DNA of 64,000 nt from Deltaproteobacteria bacterium (GTDB taxonomy: Bacteria; Myxococcota_A; Polyangia; Nannocystales; Nannocystaceae). Below the pieces are notes generated by a model that was not told the DNA's origin, ran no database searches, and worked only from the letters and a program-made list of their open reading frames with translations. Location of the stretch: assembly GCA_016709225.1 (NCBI GenBank), contig JADJEE010000012.1:3609470-3673469 (forward strand). Reading direction: 5' to 3'. A program made the translations under genes and the position numbers. This document shows positions 9,523 to 17,496 of this stretch, in pieces (the stretch's first letter is position 1; every line of letters begins with the position of its first letter).

Positions 9523-10484
9523 CCCGCGATCCGAAGCGCCAGCAGCGTCAGCACCACCGAGATCGCCGGCGTGACCAGCCACGCCAGCAACATGCGACGC
9601 AGCACCGGGTGATCGGTCGCGGACCGGGCGTCATCTTTGACGCGCCAGACGGCGATCACGGCGGCGGCGTTGAGCTGCACGAGCGACTGCGGGATGCCAT
9701 ACCACGACGCCGACAGCAACAGGGTTCCGACCACCAGGCTCACGATGCTCGCGGCCACCGGACCAATCGGCACGATGCTCTTGCCGACCGTGCGCGCCGG
9801 CTCGGGGAACAGCAGCGCGCCGAGCCCGAACAGCGGCGCCATCACCAAGAGGCCGGTGACGAGGTCGATCACACCGGTCGCGCTCAGCGGACCGACCACG
9901 TTGCCGACGTTGTTCGAGCCGATTGCGGCCGCGACGTAGCACGAGGTGCCGAGCACCAGCCACCGCACCTTGCCCTCGTGGCGACGCAGCTGCTCGTGGA
10001 GCCGGAAGTTCGCGGGTCGCAGCGGATACAGCACGCGCAGCGCCGCGTAGGTGAGCGCGAACGCGATGACCGGCATGATGAGCCAGGCCGGCAGCATGCG
10101 GTGGGTCAGCACCTGGGTCTGCACCGCGCCCACGTGCACGCCGGCGGCGACCAGCGCGAACACGGTCACCCACGAGGTCGACTGTGGGACCTTGAGGGCA
10201 TTGGCGATGAACAGCGAGACGGTTGCGGCCCCGAGCACGCACAGCACCCGGGTGGTCGTCATCGCGGTCGCCGGCACGATGCCGGTGCCGAGGGTCTTGG
10301 CGACCAGCTGGCCCAGCAGGAGGGCGCCCGCGATCACGCACAGGCCGTACAGCAATGCGGCGCGCCGCCGCGACACCAGCTGGGCGCCGAGTGCCACCGA
10401 GAACGACGGAGCCAGCCCGCTGCCGCCCATGTTGAGGGCGAACAGCGCGCCGCATCCGAGCAGCAGCGCTTCCACGAGTGGCAC
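9519..10484 (-). CDS. PiT-family inorganic anion permease, probably sulfate (CysP-like)
   Basis: This integral membrane protein of about 321 residues has two related halves. The PiT signature appears as NMGGSGLAPSFSVALGA in the first half and IGSNNVGNVVGPLSATG in the second, both carrying the GxN/D-type motif of the transport path. PiT proteins carry phosphate with Na+ or H+, but the Bacillus CysP branch carries sulfate. Because the gene overlaps the cysteine synthase gene (ATGA), sulfate is the better guess here; phosphate cannot be ruled out. The start is GTG 10484, with GTG 10475 also possible. A -10 box TACCAT (10506-10501) lies 16 nt upstream on the same strand. Confidence 0.8.
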   Translation of the reverse strand: MPLVEALLLGCGALFALNMGGSGLAPSFSVALGAQLVSRRRAALLYGLCVIAGALLLGQLVAKTLGTGIVPATAMTTTRVLCVLGAATVSLFIANALKVPQSTSWVTVFALVAAGVHVGAVQTQVLTHRMLPAWLIMPVIAFALTYAALRVLYPLRPANFRLHEQLRRHEGKVRWLVLGTSCYVAAAIGSNNVGNVVGPLSATGVIDLVTGLLVMAPLFGLGALLFPEPARTVGKSIVPIGPVAASIVSLVVGTLLLSASWYGIPQSLVQLNAAAVIAVWRVKDDARSATDHPVLRRMLLAWLVTPAISVVLTLLALRIAG

Positions 10485-10500
10485 GGCTTGATGCGAGCCG

Positions 10501-10506
10501 ATGGTA
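10501..10506 (-). promoter_or_regulatory. -10 box TACCAT of the permease-cysteine synthase operon
   Basis: On the minus strand the hexamer ends 16 nt before GTG 10484, giving a leader of only about 8-10 nt. Confidence 0.35.
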
Positions 10507-10566
10507 CTCGAAGTGGCGCGCCGGCGCGGCGGAACCTCGCCAGCGGCCGGGTGTCTGGCCCCGTCG

Positions 10567-10971
10567 ATGGCGGGCATCCCACGGGTCCTTCGGGCGCTGC
10601 TGGTTGCGATGGTGCTGCAGATCGCGATCGATGCCGTCGGTCTCGGCCTCGGCTGGGGCGAGCGCGACTGGGGTGGCCGCGGGCTCGAGACCACGGCGTT
10701 GGTGCTCGACGTGGTGCTCGCGGTGCTCCTGCTCGGCGGCCGCGAGTGGGTACGGCGTCTGCTGCGCTTGGCGGCGGCGTTGGGCTTCGCGATCGATGCG
10801 GTGCTGGTGTCGCTGTGGTTCGCGTATGCGCCGGCCGGCACCGCCGGTACGCTCGCTGGGATCGCGGCGTTGGTGCTGCTCGCCGGCTCGGCGTTCACGT
10901 GGTGGGCGCTCGGCCACGCCACCGTGCAGGCGTGGGTGTTCGAGCGGTGGTTGACGCGACGCGGCCTGTGA
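10567..10971 (+). CDS. Small membrane protein, four predicted TM segments
   Basis: The product has 134 residues, beginning MAGIPRVLRALLVAMVLQI, with four hydrophobic stretches of 18-23 residues separated by short charged loops (GWGERDWGG and GGREWVRRLLR). No family motif was recognised. It is divergent from the permease gene and converges tail to tail with 10987-11763, leaving 15 nt between stops. ATG 10567 is preferred because it begins immediately before the first membrane segment. An ATG at 10501 would overlap the -10 box of the opposite gene. Confidence 0.6.
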   Translation: MAGIPRVLRALLVAMVLQIAIDAVGLGLGWGERDWGGRGLETTALVLDVVLAVLLLGGREWVRRLLRLAAALGFAIDAVLVSLWFAYAPAGTAGTLAGIAALVLLAGSAFTWWALGHATVQAWVFERWLTRRGL

Positions 10972-10986
10972 TGCGCGCGCGAAGCC

Positions 10987-11763
10987 TCAGGTCGCGAGCG
11001 CGGGCTTGGCGGGCGCGGCGAGGGCGAGTAGCTCGGGCGCGCGCTCGAGGAAGCCGGCGTTGCGCTTGAACGCCGCCTTCTGCGTGGGCTCGAGGTGCTT
11101 GCTCGCCAGTCGCGACGACAGGCCCTTGCGCTGACCGTCGAGCGCGAGCGCGAAGCAGGCCTCGGGCATCGACAGGCCCGCGCGCATGCTCTTGAGGTCG
11201 AGGCCGCAGCCGCCGCCGCAGCAGGCGTTTTCGTACACGTAGGCGCCGTTGGCGACCCAGATGCCCAGGCCCAGCGCGACCGCGGCGAGCTCGGCGTCGG
11301 CCTCGACGTCCTCGGGCTCGACGCGGTGGCCGCCCGCGCGGTGGATCGCGATCCGTCCCAGCTCGCGCGCGACGCTGGCGTGGACCAGCGCCGGCACTCG
11401 CAGCAGCGCCGGCACCACCAGCATGGCGAGCTCGTCGCCGCGGGCGAAGGTGTGCAGCAGCTGGCCCTGCGGATCGCCCAGCGGCGCGAATCCGGGCAGC
11501 TGCTTGCTGGCGCCGCCGGCCTCGAGCTCGACCAGTGCGAACTCCACTTCGCGCTGGCCGGCATCGGACTGCACGAGGCAGATCAGCTCGAAGAGCGCGT
11601 CGAGGTCGGTGGGCTTGGCGATCGGCGAGGCCGTGAACCATCGCGGCTTCGACGCAGCCTCACCGAGGCGCGCGTAGAGATCACCGAGGCCCTCGGCGAT
11701 CCACGACCGCGCATCGTCCTCGGGCAGGAACTCCACCGCCTTGGCGTCCGTGAACTTCAACAT
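10987..11763 (-). CDS. Hypothetical protein with CCGGGC cysteine cluster
   Basis: This 258-residue soluble protein is not recognised. The N-terminal half is alpha/beta (MLKFTDAKAVEFLPEDDARS). The C-terminal half is helical and contains a tight cysteine cluster (ENACCGGGCGLDL, about residue 185) that could hold a metal or a disulfide. A Lys/Ala-rich tail closes it. No signal peptide is visible. The start is ATG 11763, 9 nt after a TAGCCT -10 box, so a leaderless transcript is likely. Confidence 0.6.
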   Translation of the reverse strand: MLKFTDAKAVEFLPEDDARSWIAEGLGDLYARLGEAASKPRWFTASPIAKPTDLDALFELICLVQSDAGQREVEFALVELEAGGASKQLPGFAPLGDPQGQLLHTFARGDELAMLVVPALLRVPALVHASVARELGRIAIHRAGGHRVEPEDVEADAELAAVALGLGIWVANGAYVYENACCGGGCGLDLKSMRAGLSMPEACFALALDGQRKGLSSRLASKHLEPTQKAAFKRNAGFLERAPELLALAAPAKPALAT

Positions 11764-11772
11764 CGCCGTGCA

Positions 11773-11778
11773 AGGCTA
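11773..11778 (-). promoter_or_regulatory. -10 box TAGCCT of the 11763 gene
   Basis: On the minus strand the box ends 9 nt before ATG 11763. Confidence 0.4.
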
Positions 11779-11950
11779 CCACCGCCCTTCCGGGTTTGGT
11801 CCGCGCGTCGACCCGGCGAGCGCGAACGTGGGCCGCTGCCGCCTCGCGCGTGTCTCCCGCGGGCCGTGCGCCCATCCCATCGCCGCGCGTTGCGGCGGCT
11901 TTCGATCGATCTGAGCCCTTGCAGCGCCCGTAGCGAATGGCAGACTGATC

Positions 11951-12685
11951 GTGGGAGTCTCCAGCTTGTTCGAGTTCCTCGTGCGCCGCGTCTTCGCACT
12001 CGCTCTGTGTCTCGGAGCGACGGCGATGCTGGTGCCGAGCGACGCGCACGCCGGCGGTGTGCGCAAGGTGCCGGATCTGCGCCGTGACGCGGGTTCGTGG
12101 ATGCAGCCGCGCCAGGCCCAGGGCCTGCGCATCCCGGTCACACTGCACCTCGCGACCGAGGAGGGCGGCGAGGTGATGTCGAGTCGTGCGGTGCAGGCGT
12201 GGGTCGAGCGCGCCAACCGTGAGCTCGGCGCGTTCGGTATCGAGGTGGACGTCGTCGCGGTGCGCCGCATGCCGGCGGGCTTCGAGTCGGTCACGCACTG
12301 GCGCGGCCGCCGAGCGCTCGCCAGCTACGCGCCCAACGATGGCACCGTGCACATGTTCGCGATCGAACAGCTCGACGACGGTCACCGCAACCGTCGCGTG
12401 CGAGGCCTGCACTGGCGCTACCGCGGCCTCGCCCGCGCGCTGCGCGGACGCGAGTACCTCGTCGTCACCACGGCCGCGCCCACGACCACGCTCGCCCACG
12501 AGATCGGCCACCTGCTGGGCCTGCGCCACAGCACCCGCACCGACAACATCATGTGCAGCTGTCGCAGCGGCGCGGTGAGCTTCACCGATGCGCAGGGCGC
12601 CGCGATGCGCGACGGGGCGCGGCGCTTGTACGCGCGCCGCGGGCTGTCGACGGCGGCCGATCGCGGTCGCCGTCACCGGCGTTGA
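11951..12685 (+). CDS. Secreted zinc metalloprotease (metzincin/matrixin-like)
   Basis: The protein has 244 residues with a Sec signal peptide ending near AHAGG (about residue 35). The zinc site HEIGHLLGLRHS (about residues 180-191) fits HExxHxxGxxH, in which three His bind zinc and Glu is the base. The downstream NIMCSC may supply the Met-turn. This is a compact catalytic domain of about 200 residues without prodomain or C-terminal attachment module. It would act outside the cytoplasm, perhaps in predation or protein turnover. GTG 11951 is used because the signal peptide follows directly. Confidence 0.78.
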   Translation: MGVSSLFEFLVRRVFALALCLGATAMLVPSDAHAGGVRKVPDLRRDAGSWMQPRQAQGLRIPVTLHLATEEGGEVMSSRAVQAWVERANRELGAFGIEVDVVAVRRMPAGFESVTHWRGRRALASYAPNDGTVHMFAIEQLDDGHRNRRVRGLHWRYRGLARALRGREYLVVTTAAPTTTLAHEIGHLLGLRHSTRTDNIMCSCRSGAVSFTDAQGAAMRDGARRLYARRGLSTAADRGRRHRR

Positions 12686-12858
12686 GCGGCTTGCGTCGCG
12701 TCGGCATCGACGATGCTGCCATGGTCGGGCGACGGCAGCCCTGCGATGGCGAGAGACGGCGAGCCAGGCACGAGGCATGCCCTGCGCGGAGCCGGCGCGG
12801 TCGAGAAATCGTGGCGGGTCCGTGAACCGCTCGCGCGGCTCGTCCGACAAGGGCCTGC

Positions 12859-14745
12859 ATGCGAGCGCGCACCGCCTTGTCATCCGCTGGACTGACCCTT
12901 GCCCTGAGCAGCTGCGGAGATCCAAGCGGAGGTGCCGATCCGACGCTCGGCTCGAGTGCGGGCTCGGATCCCAGCGCAGCGACGTTCGCCGATGGCGACA
13001 GCTCGCAAGGCGGCGTGGCCGACACGACGTCCGCGGGGCCCGGGAGCTCCGGCGCGTCGGAGACCGGCGACGATCCCGGTCCGGTGGTCACGCCCGGGGG
13101 TCCGGTGCTGTTCTTCACCGATCTCGTCATCGGCCCGCGCCGCGGCAACAGCGATACCTCGCAGGGGCAAGACGGCGGCGTCGACGGGGCGATCGTGACG
13201 GTGTGGGGCAAGCACCTCGCGTCGGATGGTGCCGCGCCGATTGTCGAAGTGGGTGGGGTCGAGGCGCGGGTGTACGGTCATGGGCCCGCGACCCAGGGCG
13301 CGGATCTCCACACGCGCATGGGTATCGAGCGCGTCGAGTTCCAGATCCCCGGGGACGCGCCCCTCGATGACGCGCCGATCGTCGTGCACGTCGACGGCGT
13401 GTCGTCGAATGCCCTGCCGTTCGCGCCGCGCGACGCCGGCAACATCTACTACCTCTCGCCCACCGGCAGCGACGACGGCAACGGCTCGTGGTCGCAGCCG
13501 TGGGCCACGTTCGAGGCCGCGGCCGCGGTCGTGGAGGACGGCGACGTCGTCTATGTGACCGACGGGTGGATCGACGACACCGCTCAGGGCGCCGACGCGG
13601 CGCTCGTGGGGCTCGACACGTCGGGCACCGCCGCGTTGCCCAAGGCGTTGGTCGCGTACCCCGGCGCGACCGTACTCGTCGGTGGGGTCTGCGAACCGAG
13701 CGGCCACGCCCTACTCAACAACTACTCGTATGCGGCCAACGCCGGCAGCAGCCATTGGGTGGTGTCGAAGCTGCGTATCGAGAGCCCGCCCGATTGCCCG
13801 CAGGACACCGTGGTGGGCCTCGGGGATGGCTTCCGACTGGTCGGCAACTATCTCTCGAACCCGCGGACCAACGACGGCTGCCAGAGCGGCTCGGTGCAGT
13901 GTGGGGGGCTCGACAGGTGCGGCGACGGTCTCTTCTTGCTTGGCAACGAGCTCGCCTACGCGCAGACCGAGAACGCGGCCACCGGCAGCAAGCAGTGTCA
14001 CGGCTTCTACCTCTCGGGCGATCGCCGGCAGGACGGGCTCGAGCGCGGGCGGACCGTCGCGTGGAACTACATCCACGATTGCGCGAACAACCGCGCGATC
14101 AATCTCTACAACGAGAGCTACGATGGCCCCAATGCCGCGCGGGCCCTGCTGACCGAGCACGACATCCACGACAATTGGGTCGAGAACCAGCGAGGCATCG
14201 GGTTGTTGCTCGGGAGCGAGATCGTCGGCGACAACTGGATCTACAACAACGTCTTCGTCGCCACCGGACTCGGGCCCGAGTTCCCCGATGGCGGCGCGTT
14301 CTGGCCGTTCCAGATCCAGCCGGGCAGCGCGTACGCACCGACGCCAACCCAGGTGTTCGCGCACAACAACCTCGTCTTCGGCGAGAGCTACCTCGAGGGG
14401 CCCGACTACGCGCGGGGCCTGATGAGCGTCACGCTCGACGCATCGACGATGCTCGACCTGCGCAACAACCTTTTCGTGTCGACGCAGGACGGCATCCCGT
14501 ATCTCGCGAGCGACACGGCGGTGGCCGGCCGCAACAACTTGTGGTTCGGCGCCGGGCCGCCACCGGACGGCGAGGTCGATGCGATCGGGGCCGACCCACT
14601 GCTCGTCGATCCCGCGGCGCACGACTTCCACCCGCAGGCGTCCAGCCCGGCGAAGGGCGCGGGCACACCCTCGCCGTTCGCGACCCTCGACTTCGACGGG
14701 ATTCCCCGCGACCCGGAGGCGTGGAGCCTGGGGGCGTATCAATGA
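12859..14745 (+). CDS. Right-handed beta-helix lipoprotein with IPT/TIG-like segment
   Basis: The protein has 628 residues. A signal with lipobox LSSC (lipidated Cys about residue 20) leads into a Ser/Asp/Gly linker. An IPT/TIG-like beta-sandwich comes next (about residues 85-190, with VTVWGKHLASDGAAPIVEVG). A parallel beta-helix domain begins at IYYLSPTGSDDGNGSWSQPW, a stretch typical of bacterial pectate-lyase-like or chondroitinase-B-like proteins. Repeated Asn ladders (NYIHDCANNRAIN, NNLVFGES) support the beta-helix. No catalytic residues can be assigned, so it may be a polysaccharide lyase or only a binder. The last 7 nt overlap the tail of the sigma-factor gene on the other strand. Confidence 0.75.
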   Translation: MRARTALSSAGLTLALSSCGDPSGGADPTLGSSAGSDPSAATFADGDSSQGGVADTTSAGPGSSGASETGDDPGPVVTPGGPVLFFTDLVIGPRRGNSDTSQGQDGGVDGAIVTVWGKHLASDGAAPIVEVGGVEARVYGHGPATQGADLHTRMGIERVEFQIPGDAPLDDAPIVVHVDGVSSNALPFAPRDAGNIYYLSPTGSDDGNGSWSQPWATFEAAAAVVEDGDVVYVTDGWIDDTAQGADAALVGLDTSGTAALPKALVAYPGATVLVGGVCEPSGHALLNNYSYAANAGSSHWVVSKLRIESPPDCPQDTVVGLGDGFRLVGNYLSNPRTNDGCQSGSVQCGGLDRCGDGLFLLGNELAYAQTENAATGSKQCHGFYLSGDRRQDGLERGRTVAWNYIHDCANNRAINLYNESYDGPNAARALLTEHDIHDNWVENQRGIGLLLGSEIVGDNWIYNNVFVATGLGPEFPDGGAFWPFQIQPGSAYAPTPTQVFAHNNLVFGESYLEGPDYARGLMSVTLDASTMLDLRNNLFVSTQDGIPYLASDTAVAGRNNLWFGAGPPPDGEVDAIGADPLLVDPAAHDFHPQASSPAKGAGTPSPFATLDFDGIPRDPEAWSLGAYQ

Positions 14746-15356
14746 TCGTCGGAGGGATCGCCGAGGCGCGCCCCGAGGGTCTCCAGCGATCGATCGCGCG
14801 CTGCGTCATCGAGCTCGGGCCCGAGGCGCGCACGCAGCTGATCGCGGGCGCGCATCAGTCGGGTCTTCACGGTGCCCCGGGGGATGTCGAGGATCTCGGC
14901 GATCGCCGCGGTGTCGAGCTCCTCCCAGTAGTGCAGCTCGATCACCAGCTGCAGCTCGATGGGGAGGTGACGGAGCTGCTCGAGCACGCGATCGTCACGT
15001 CGACGATCGCCGACTACCTGGCTCGGTGACGCCGCCACGAGATCCATCGCCGTCGAGATCAACGGGTCGAACCGCGCGCCGACGCCGGCGCGCCGCGAGA
15101 GGTGGTCGTAGAGCTTGTGCCGCGCGATCGACAGCAGGAACGTGCGAAAGCTGGTTGCGGTGCGAAGGCGATCGATCGACTCGAGACACGCGAGGAAGGT
15201 CTGCTGGATCAGATCCTCGCGCTCGGCACCGAGGACCCCGCGGAAGAACCTCTGCACGGCCGCGCTGTGTCGTGCGAAGAGCGCTCGGCCCGCGACGGCA
15301 TCGCCGCTGCGCCACGCCAGCAGCAGGTCCCCGTCACCGGTCGCCGATCCCGACAC
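14739..15356 (-). CDS. ECF-type RNA polymerase sigma factor (kinase-linked)
   Basis: The protein has 205 residues. The sigma2 region lies at about residues 20-90 (ALFARHSAAVQRFFRG, DLIQQTFLACLESI, FRTFLLSIARHKLYDHL). The sigma4 helix-turn-helix is at about 130-180 (LVIELHYWEELDTAAIAEIL, then IPRGTVKTRLMRARDQL). It directs RNA polymerase to an unknown regulon. It is divergent from, and shares one promoter palindrome with, the Ser/Thr kinase at 15381, which makes it a likely partner; kinase-linked ECF groups are known in myxobacteria. No anti-sigma gene is adjacent. The start is GTG 15356, 7 nt from the -10 box. Its stop overlaps the stop of the beta-helix gene. Confidence 0.88.
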   Translation of the reverse strand: MSGSATGDGDLLLAWRSGDAVAGRALFARHSAAVQRFFRGVLGAEREDLIQQTFLACLESIDRLRTATSFRTFLLSIARHKLYDHLSRRAGVGARFDPLISTAMDLVAASPSQVVGDRRRDDRVLEQLRHLPIELQLVIELHYWEELDTAAIAEILDIPRGTVKTRLMRARDQLRARLGPELDDAARDRSLETLGARLGDPSDDH

Positions 15357-15362
15357 CGACCC

Positions 15363-15374
15363 GATGCTAGCATC
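15363..15374. promoter_or_regulatory. Palindromic divergent -10 element shared by sigma and kinase genes
   Basis: The perfect palindrome GATGCTAGCATC contains TAGCAT on each strand (plus 15368-15373; minus 15369-15364). Each copy ends exactly 7 nt before a GTG start: plus 15381 for the kinase, minus 15356 for the sigma factor. The two starts are 12.5 bp from the centre on either side. Both messages would be leaderless, and only one polymerase could occupy the site at a time. Confidence 0.6.
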
Positions 15375-15380
15375 GACCTC

Positions 15381-17261
15381 GTGTCGGAGCTGGAGCAGCG
15401 CGTGGTCGAAGCCGCCGCACCCACGCCCGGCGAGCGCGAGGAGCTGTCGCGCGTGGCCCTCGCGTTGTTCGGCGCCGAGGCGATGCCGAGCTTCGGGCGT
15501 CACCGCGTCATCCGCCAGCTCGGTCGTGGTGGTGTCGGCGTGGTCTACCTCGCCCACGACCCCGAGCTCGATCGACTCGTCGCCGTGAAGTCGATTGCGC
15601 GCACGCTCGGTGCGGCGATGCACGCCCACGATCGCGCGCGGATGCGGAGAGAGGCCCAGGCGCTCGCGCGGCTGCGGCACCCCAACGTCGTCGCCGTGCA
15701 CGACGTCGATGTCGAGGCCGATCCGATGTTCCTCGTGATGGAGTACATCGACGGCCCGACGCTGTCGCAGTGGGCACGGGCCCAGACCCGTAGCCGCGCC
15801 GAGATCGTCGCGGTGATTGCCGACGCCGCACGCGGACTCGCGGCCGCACACGCAGCCGGCATTGCCCATCGCGACGTCAAGCCGAGCAACATCCTGGTCG
15901 ACGTCGCCGGGGTCGCGCGCGTCGTCGACTTCGGCCTGGCGTGGGCCGACGTGTCATCCGCAGCGCCGGGGTCGGGGTCGGCCGTGTCCGAGGGGCTGAC
16001 GGCGACCGGGGCGTTGCTCGGCACGCCGGCGTACATGGCCCCCGAGCAGTTCCTCGGCGCCGCCGTCGACGGGCGCACGGATCAGTGGGGCCTCGCGGTC
16101 ACCTGCTTCGAGCTGCTGGCCGGCGGCCCTGCGTTCGTCGGTGACGACGTGACCGCGCTGCGCGACGCCGTGCTCGTCGGTCGTCTCGCGACCACGGGCG
16201 GGATCCCGCGCCACGTGATGGCGGTTCTGCGTCGTGCGCTGGCGATCGAGCCCGCCCGCCGCTACCCCGACATGGATGCGTTCATCGACGCGCTGGTTGC
16301 CGCGAACCGTTTCCCGCGGGGCCGGCGGGGGCGGCTCGTGGCCGTCGGCGTGGTCGCTGCGGCGTCGGTGGCGGGTACCCTCGCCGCGTCGGTGCCCGCC
16401 CGCATGGGAGCCATTGCGGTGAGCGAACTGAGTGCCGCGTGGGCGACACCCGAGCAGGTCCGTTGGCAGTGGCGCGCCGAGGGCCCACCCGACGCACTGC
16501 GCGCGTTCGAGCTGACCACGTGCGCACGTGAGCGCGACGTGATCGACGGCACCGCGCCGGGCTGCCGCGTCTTCACCCACCGCGACAATCCCGAGCTCGG
16601 GCACTTCCTGTTGCCGCGGACCGGCGGCGTCGAGCCGGTGGTCGCGACGACCACCGATGGGCACCCGCCCGAGCGCGAGGTGTTCGCGCGGCTGTGCGCG
16701 ATCGATACCGCGGGCCTGCGCTCGTGCACCGAAACCGCAGGGGTCCTCACCGCGGTCGCGCCGATCGACGCGATCACGATCTTCGACGAGGAGCGACCGC
16801 GCGGCTTCCCGCTGCCCGACGAGCTCCAGCTCGCCGAGGATGCGCCGTTTCGCGGCGCGCGGCACCTGCAGTTCATCTCGCGGTGCGCGAGCGAGGACTG
16901 CTACGCGAACCTGCGCTGGCAGGGCCTCGACGTCGCGCTCGATCGCCTCGGCCCCGGCAGCGTCGCGACCACCGCGTATCTCGAGCTCGCGGTCGCCGTC
17001 GACGGCGGCAGCACCAGCTGGTGGAGTCAGCTGCGGCTGTGGTACGGCGACGTGCCGATCGACGACGTCGTCCACTTCGCGCCCTTCGCCCTTCGGCGCG
17101 ACGGTCGCTACCGCGTGCTGCAGGTGCCGCTGCGGGTGTTCGCCGGGCGCGGCGGCGCGGCGGTCGACACCGCGATGACCCGGCTGCACGAGTTCGGGCT
17201 CGGCGGCTGGTGGCCCGCGGGCGCGGTGGTGCGGATCGACGAGGTCCGCATCCGCTGGTGA
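15381..17261 (+). CDS. Membrane Ser/Thr protein kinase with extracytoplasmic C-terminal domain
   Basis: The protein has about 626 residues. The kinase domain spans about residues 40-305: GRGGVGVVYLA loop, Lys70 in VAVKSI, catalytic HRDVKPSNIL (Asp165), DFGLAW and GTPAYMAPEQ. A single membrane segment lies near residues 318-338. The last 290 residues form an unrecognised, probably extracytoplasmic domain that ends in a beta-rich part suggestive of a ligand-binding fold. This layout fits a transmembrane sensor kinase. Its divergent neighbour, transcribed from the same palindromic -10 element, is an ECF sigma factor that is probably its target or co-regulated partner. The start is GTG 15381, 7 nt after TAGCAT; upstream in-frame codons would run through the promoter. 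Confidence 0.9.
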   Translation: MSELEQRVVEAAAPTPGEREELSRVALALFGAEAMPSFGRHRVIRQLGRGGVGVVYLAHDPELDRLVAVKSIARTLGAAMHAHDRARMRREAQALARLRHPNVVAVHDVDVEADPMFLVMEYIDGPTLSQWARAQTRSRAEIVAVIADAARGLAAAHAAGIAHRDVKPSNILVDVAGVARVVDFGLAWADVSSAAPGSGSAVSEGLTATGALLGTPAYMAPEQFLGAAVDGRTDQWGLAVTCFELLAGGPAFVGDDVTALRDAVLVGRLATTGGIPRHVMAVLRRALAIEPARRYPDMDAFIDALVAANRFPRGRRGRLVAVGVVAAASVAGTLAASVPARMGAIAVSELSAAWATPEQVRWQWRAEGPPDALRAFELTTCARERDVIDGTAPGCRVFTHRDNPELGHFLLPRTGGVEPVVATTTDGHPPEREVFARLCAIDTAGLRSCTETAGVLTAVAPIDAITIFDEERPRGFPLPDELQLAEDAPFRGARHLQFISRCASEDCYANLRWQGLDVALDRLGPGSVATTAYLELAVAVDGGSTSWWSQLRLWYGDVPIDDVVHFAPFALRRDGRYRVLQVPLRVFAGRGGAAVDTAMTRLHEFGLGGWWPAGAVVRIDEVRIRW

Positions 17262-17496
17262 CGCGACGCGGCCGCGTGACCAGCTCGCAGCCGTCGAGTT
17301 CGGGCCGCGCCCCACGAGCGCCCCGCCGCCCCGCGAGGGCTGGGCAACTCGCCCTGGCATCGCGCGGACCCGTTGCGCAGCGGCGTCGAGCGATGGACCC
17401 AGCACCACGCGCGGCGGTGTGTGCAAGGGCCTGCAATCCGTGGGTTCGCGCCGTCGGCGGGCAGCCTGCGCCGCGCCGTGCATTCGCCGTGCTTCG

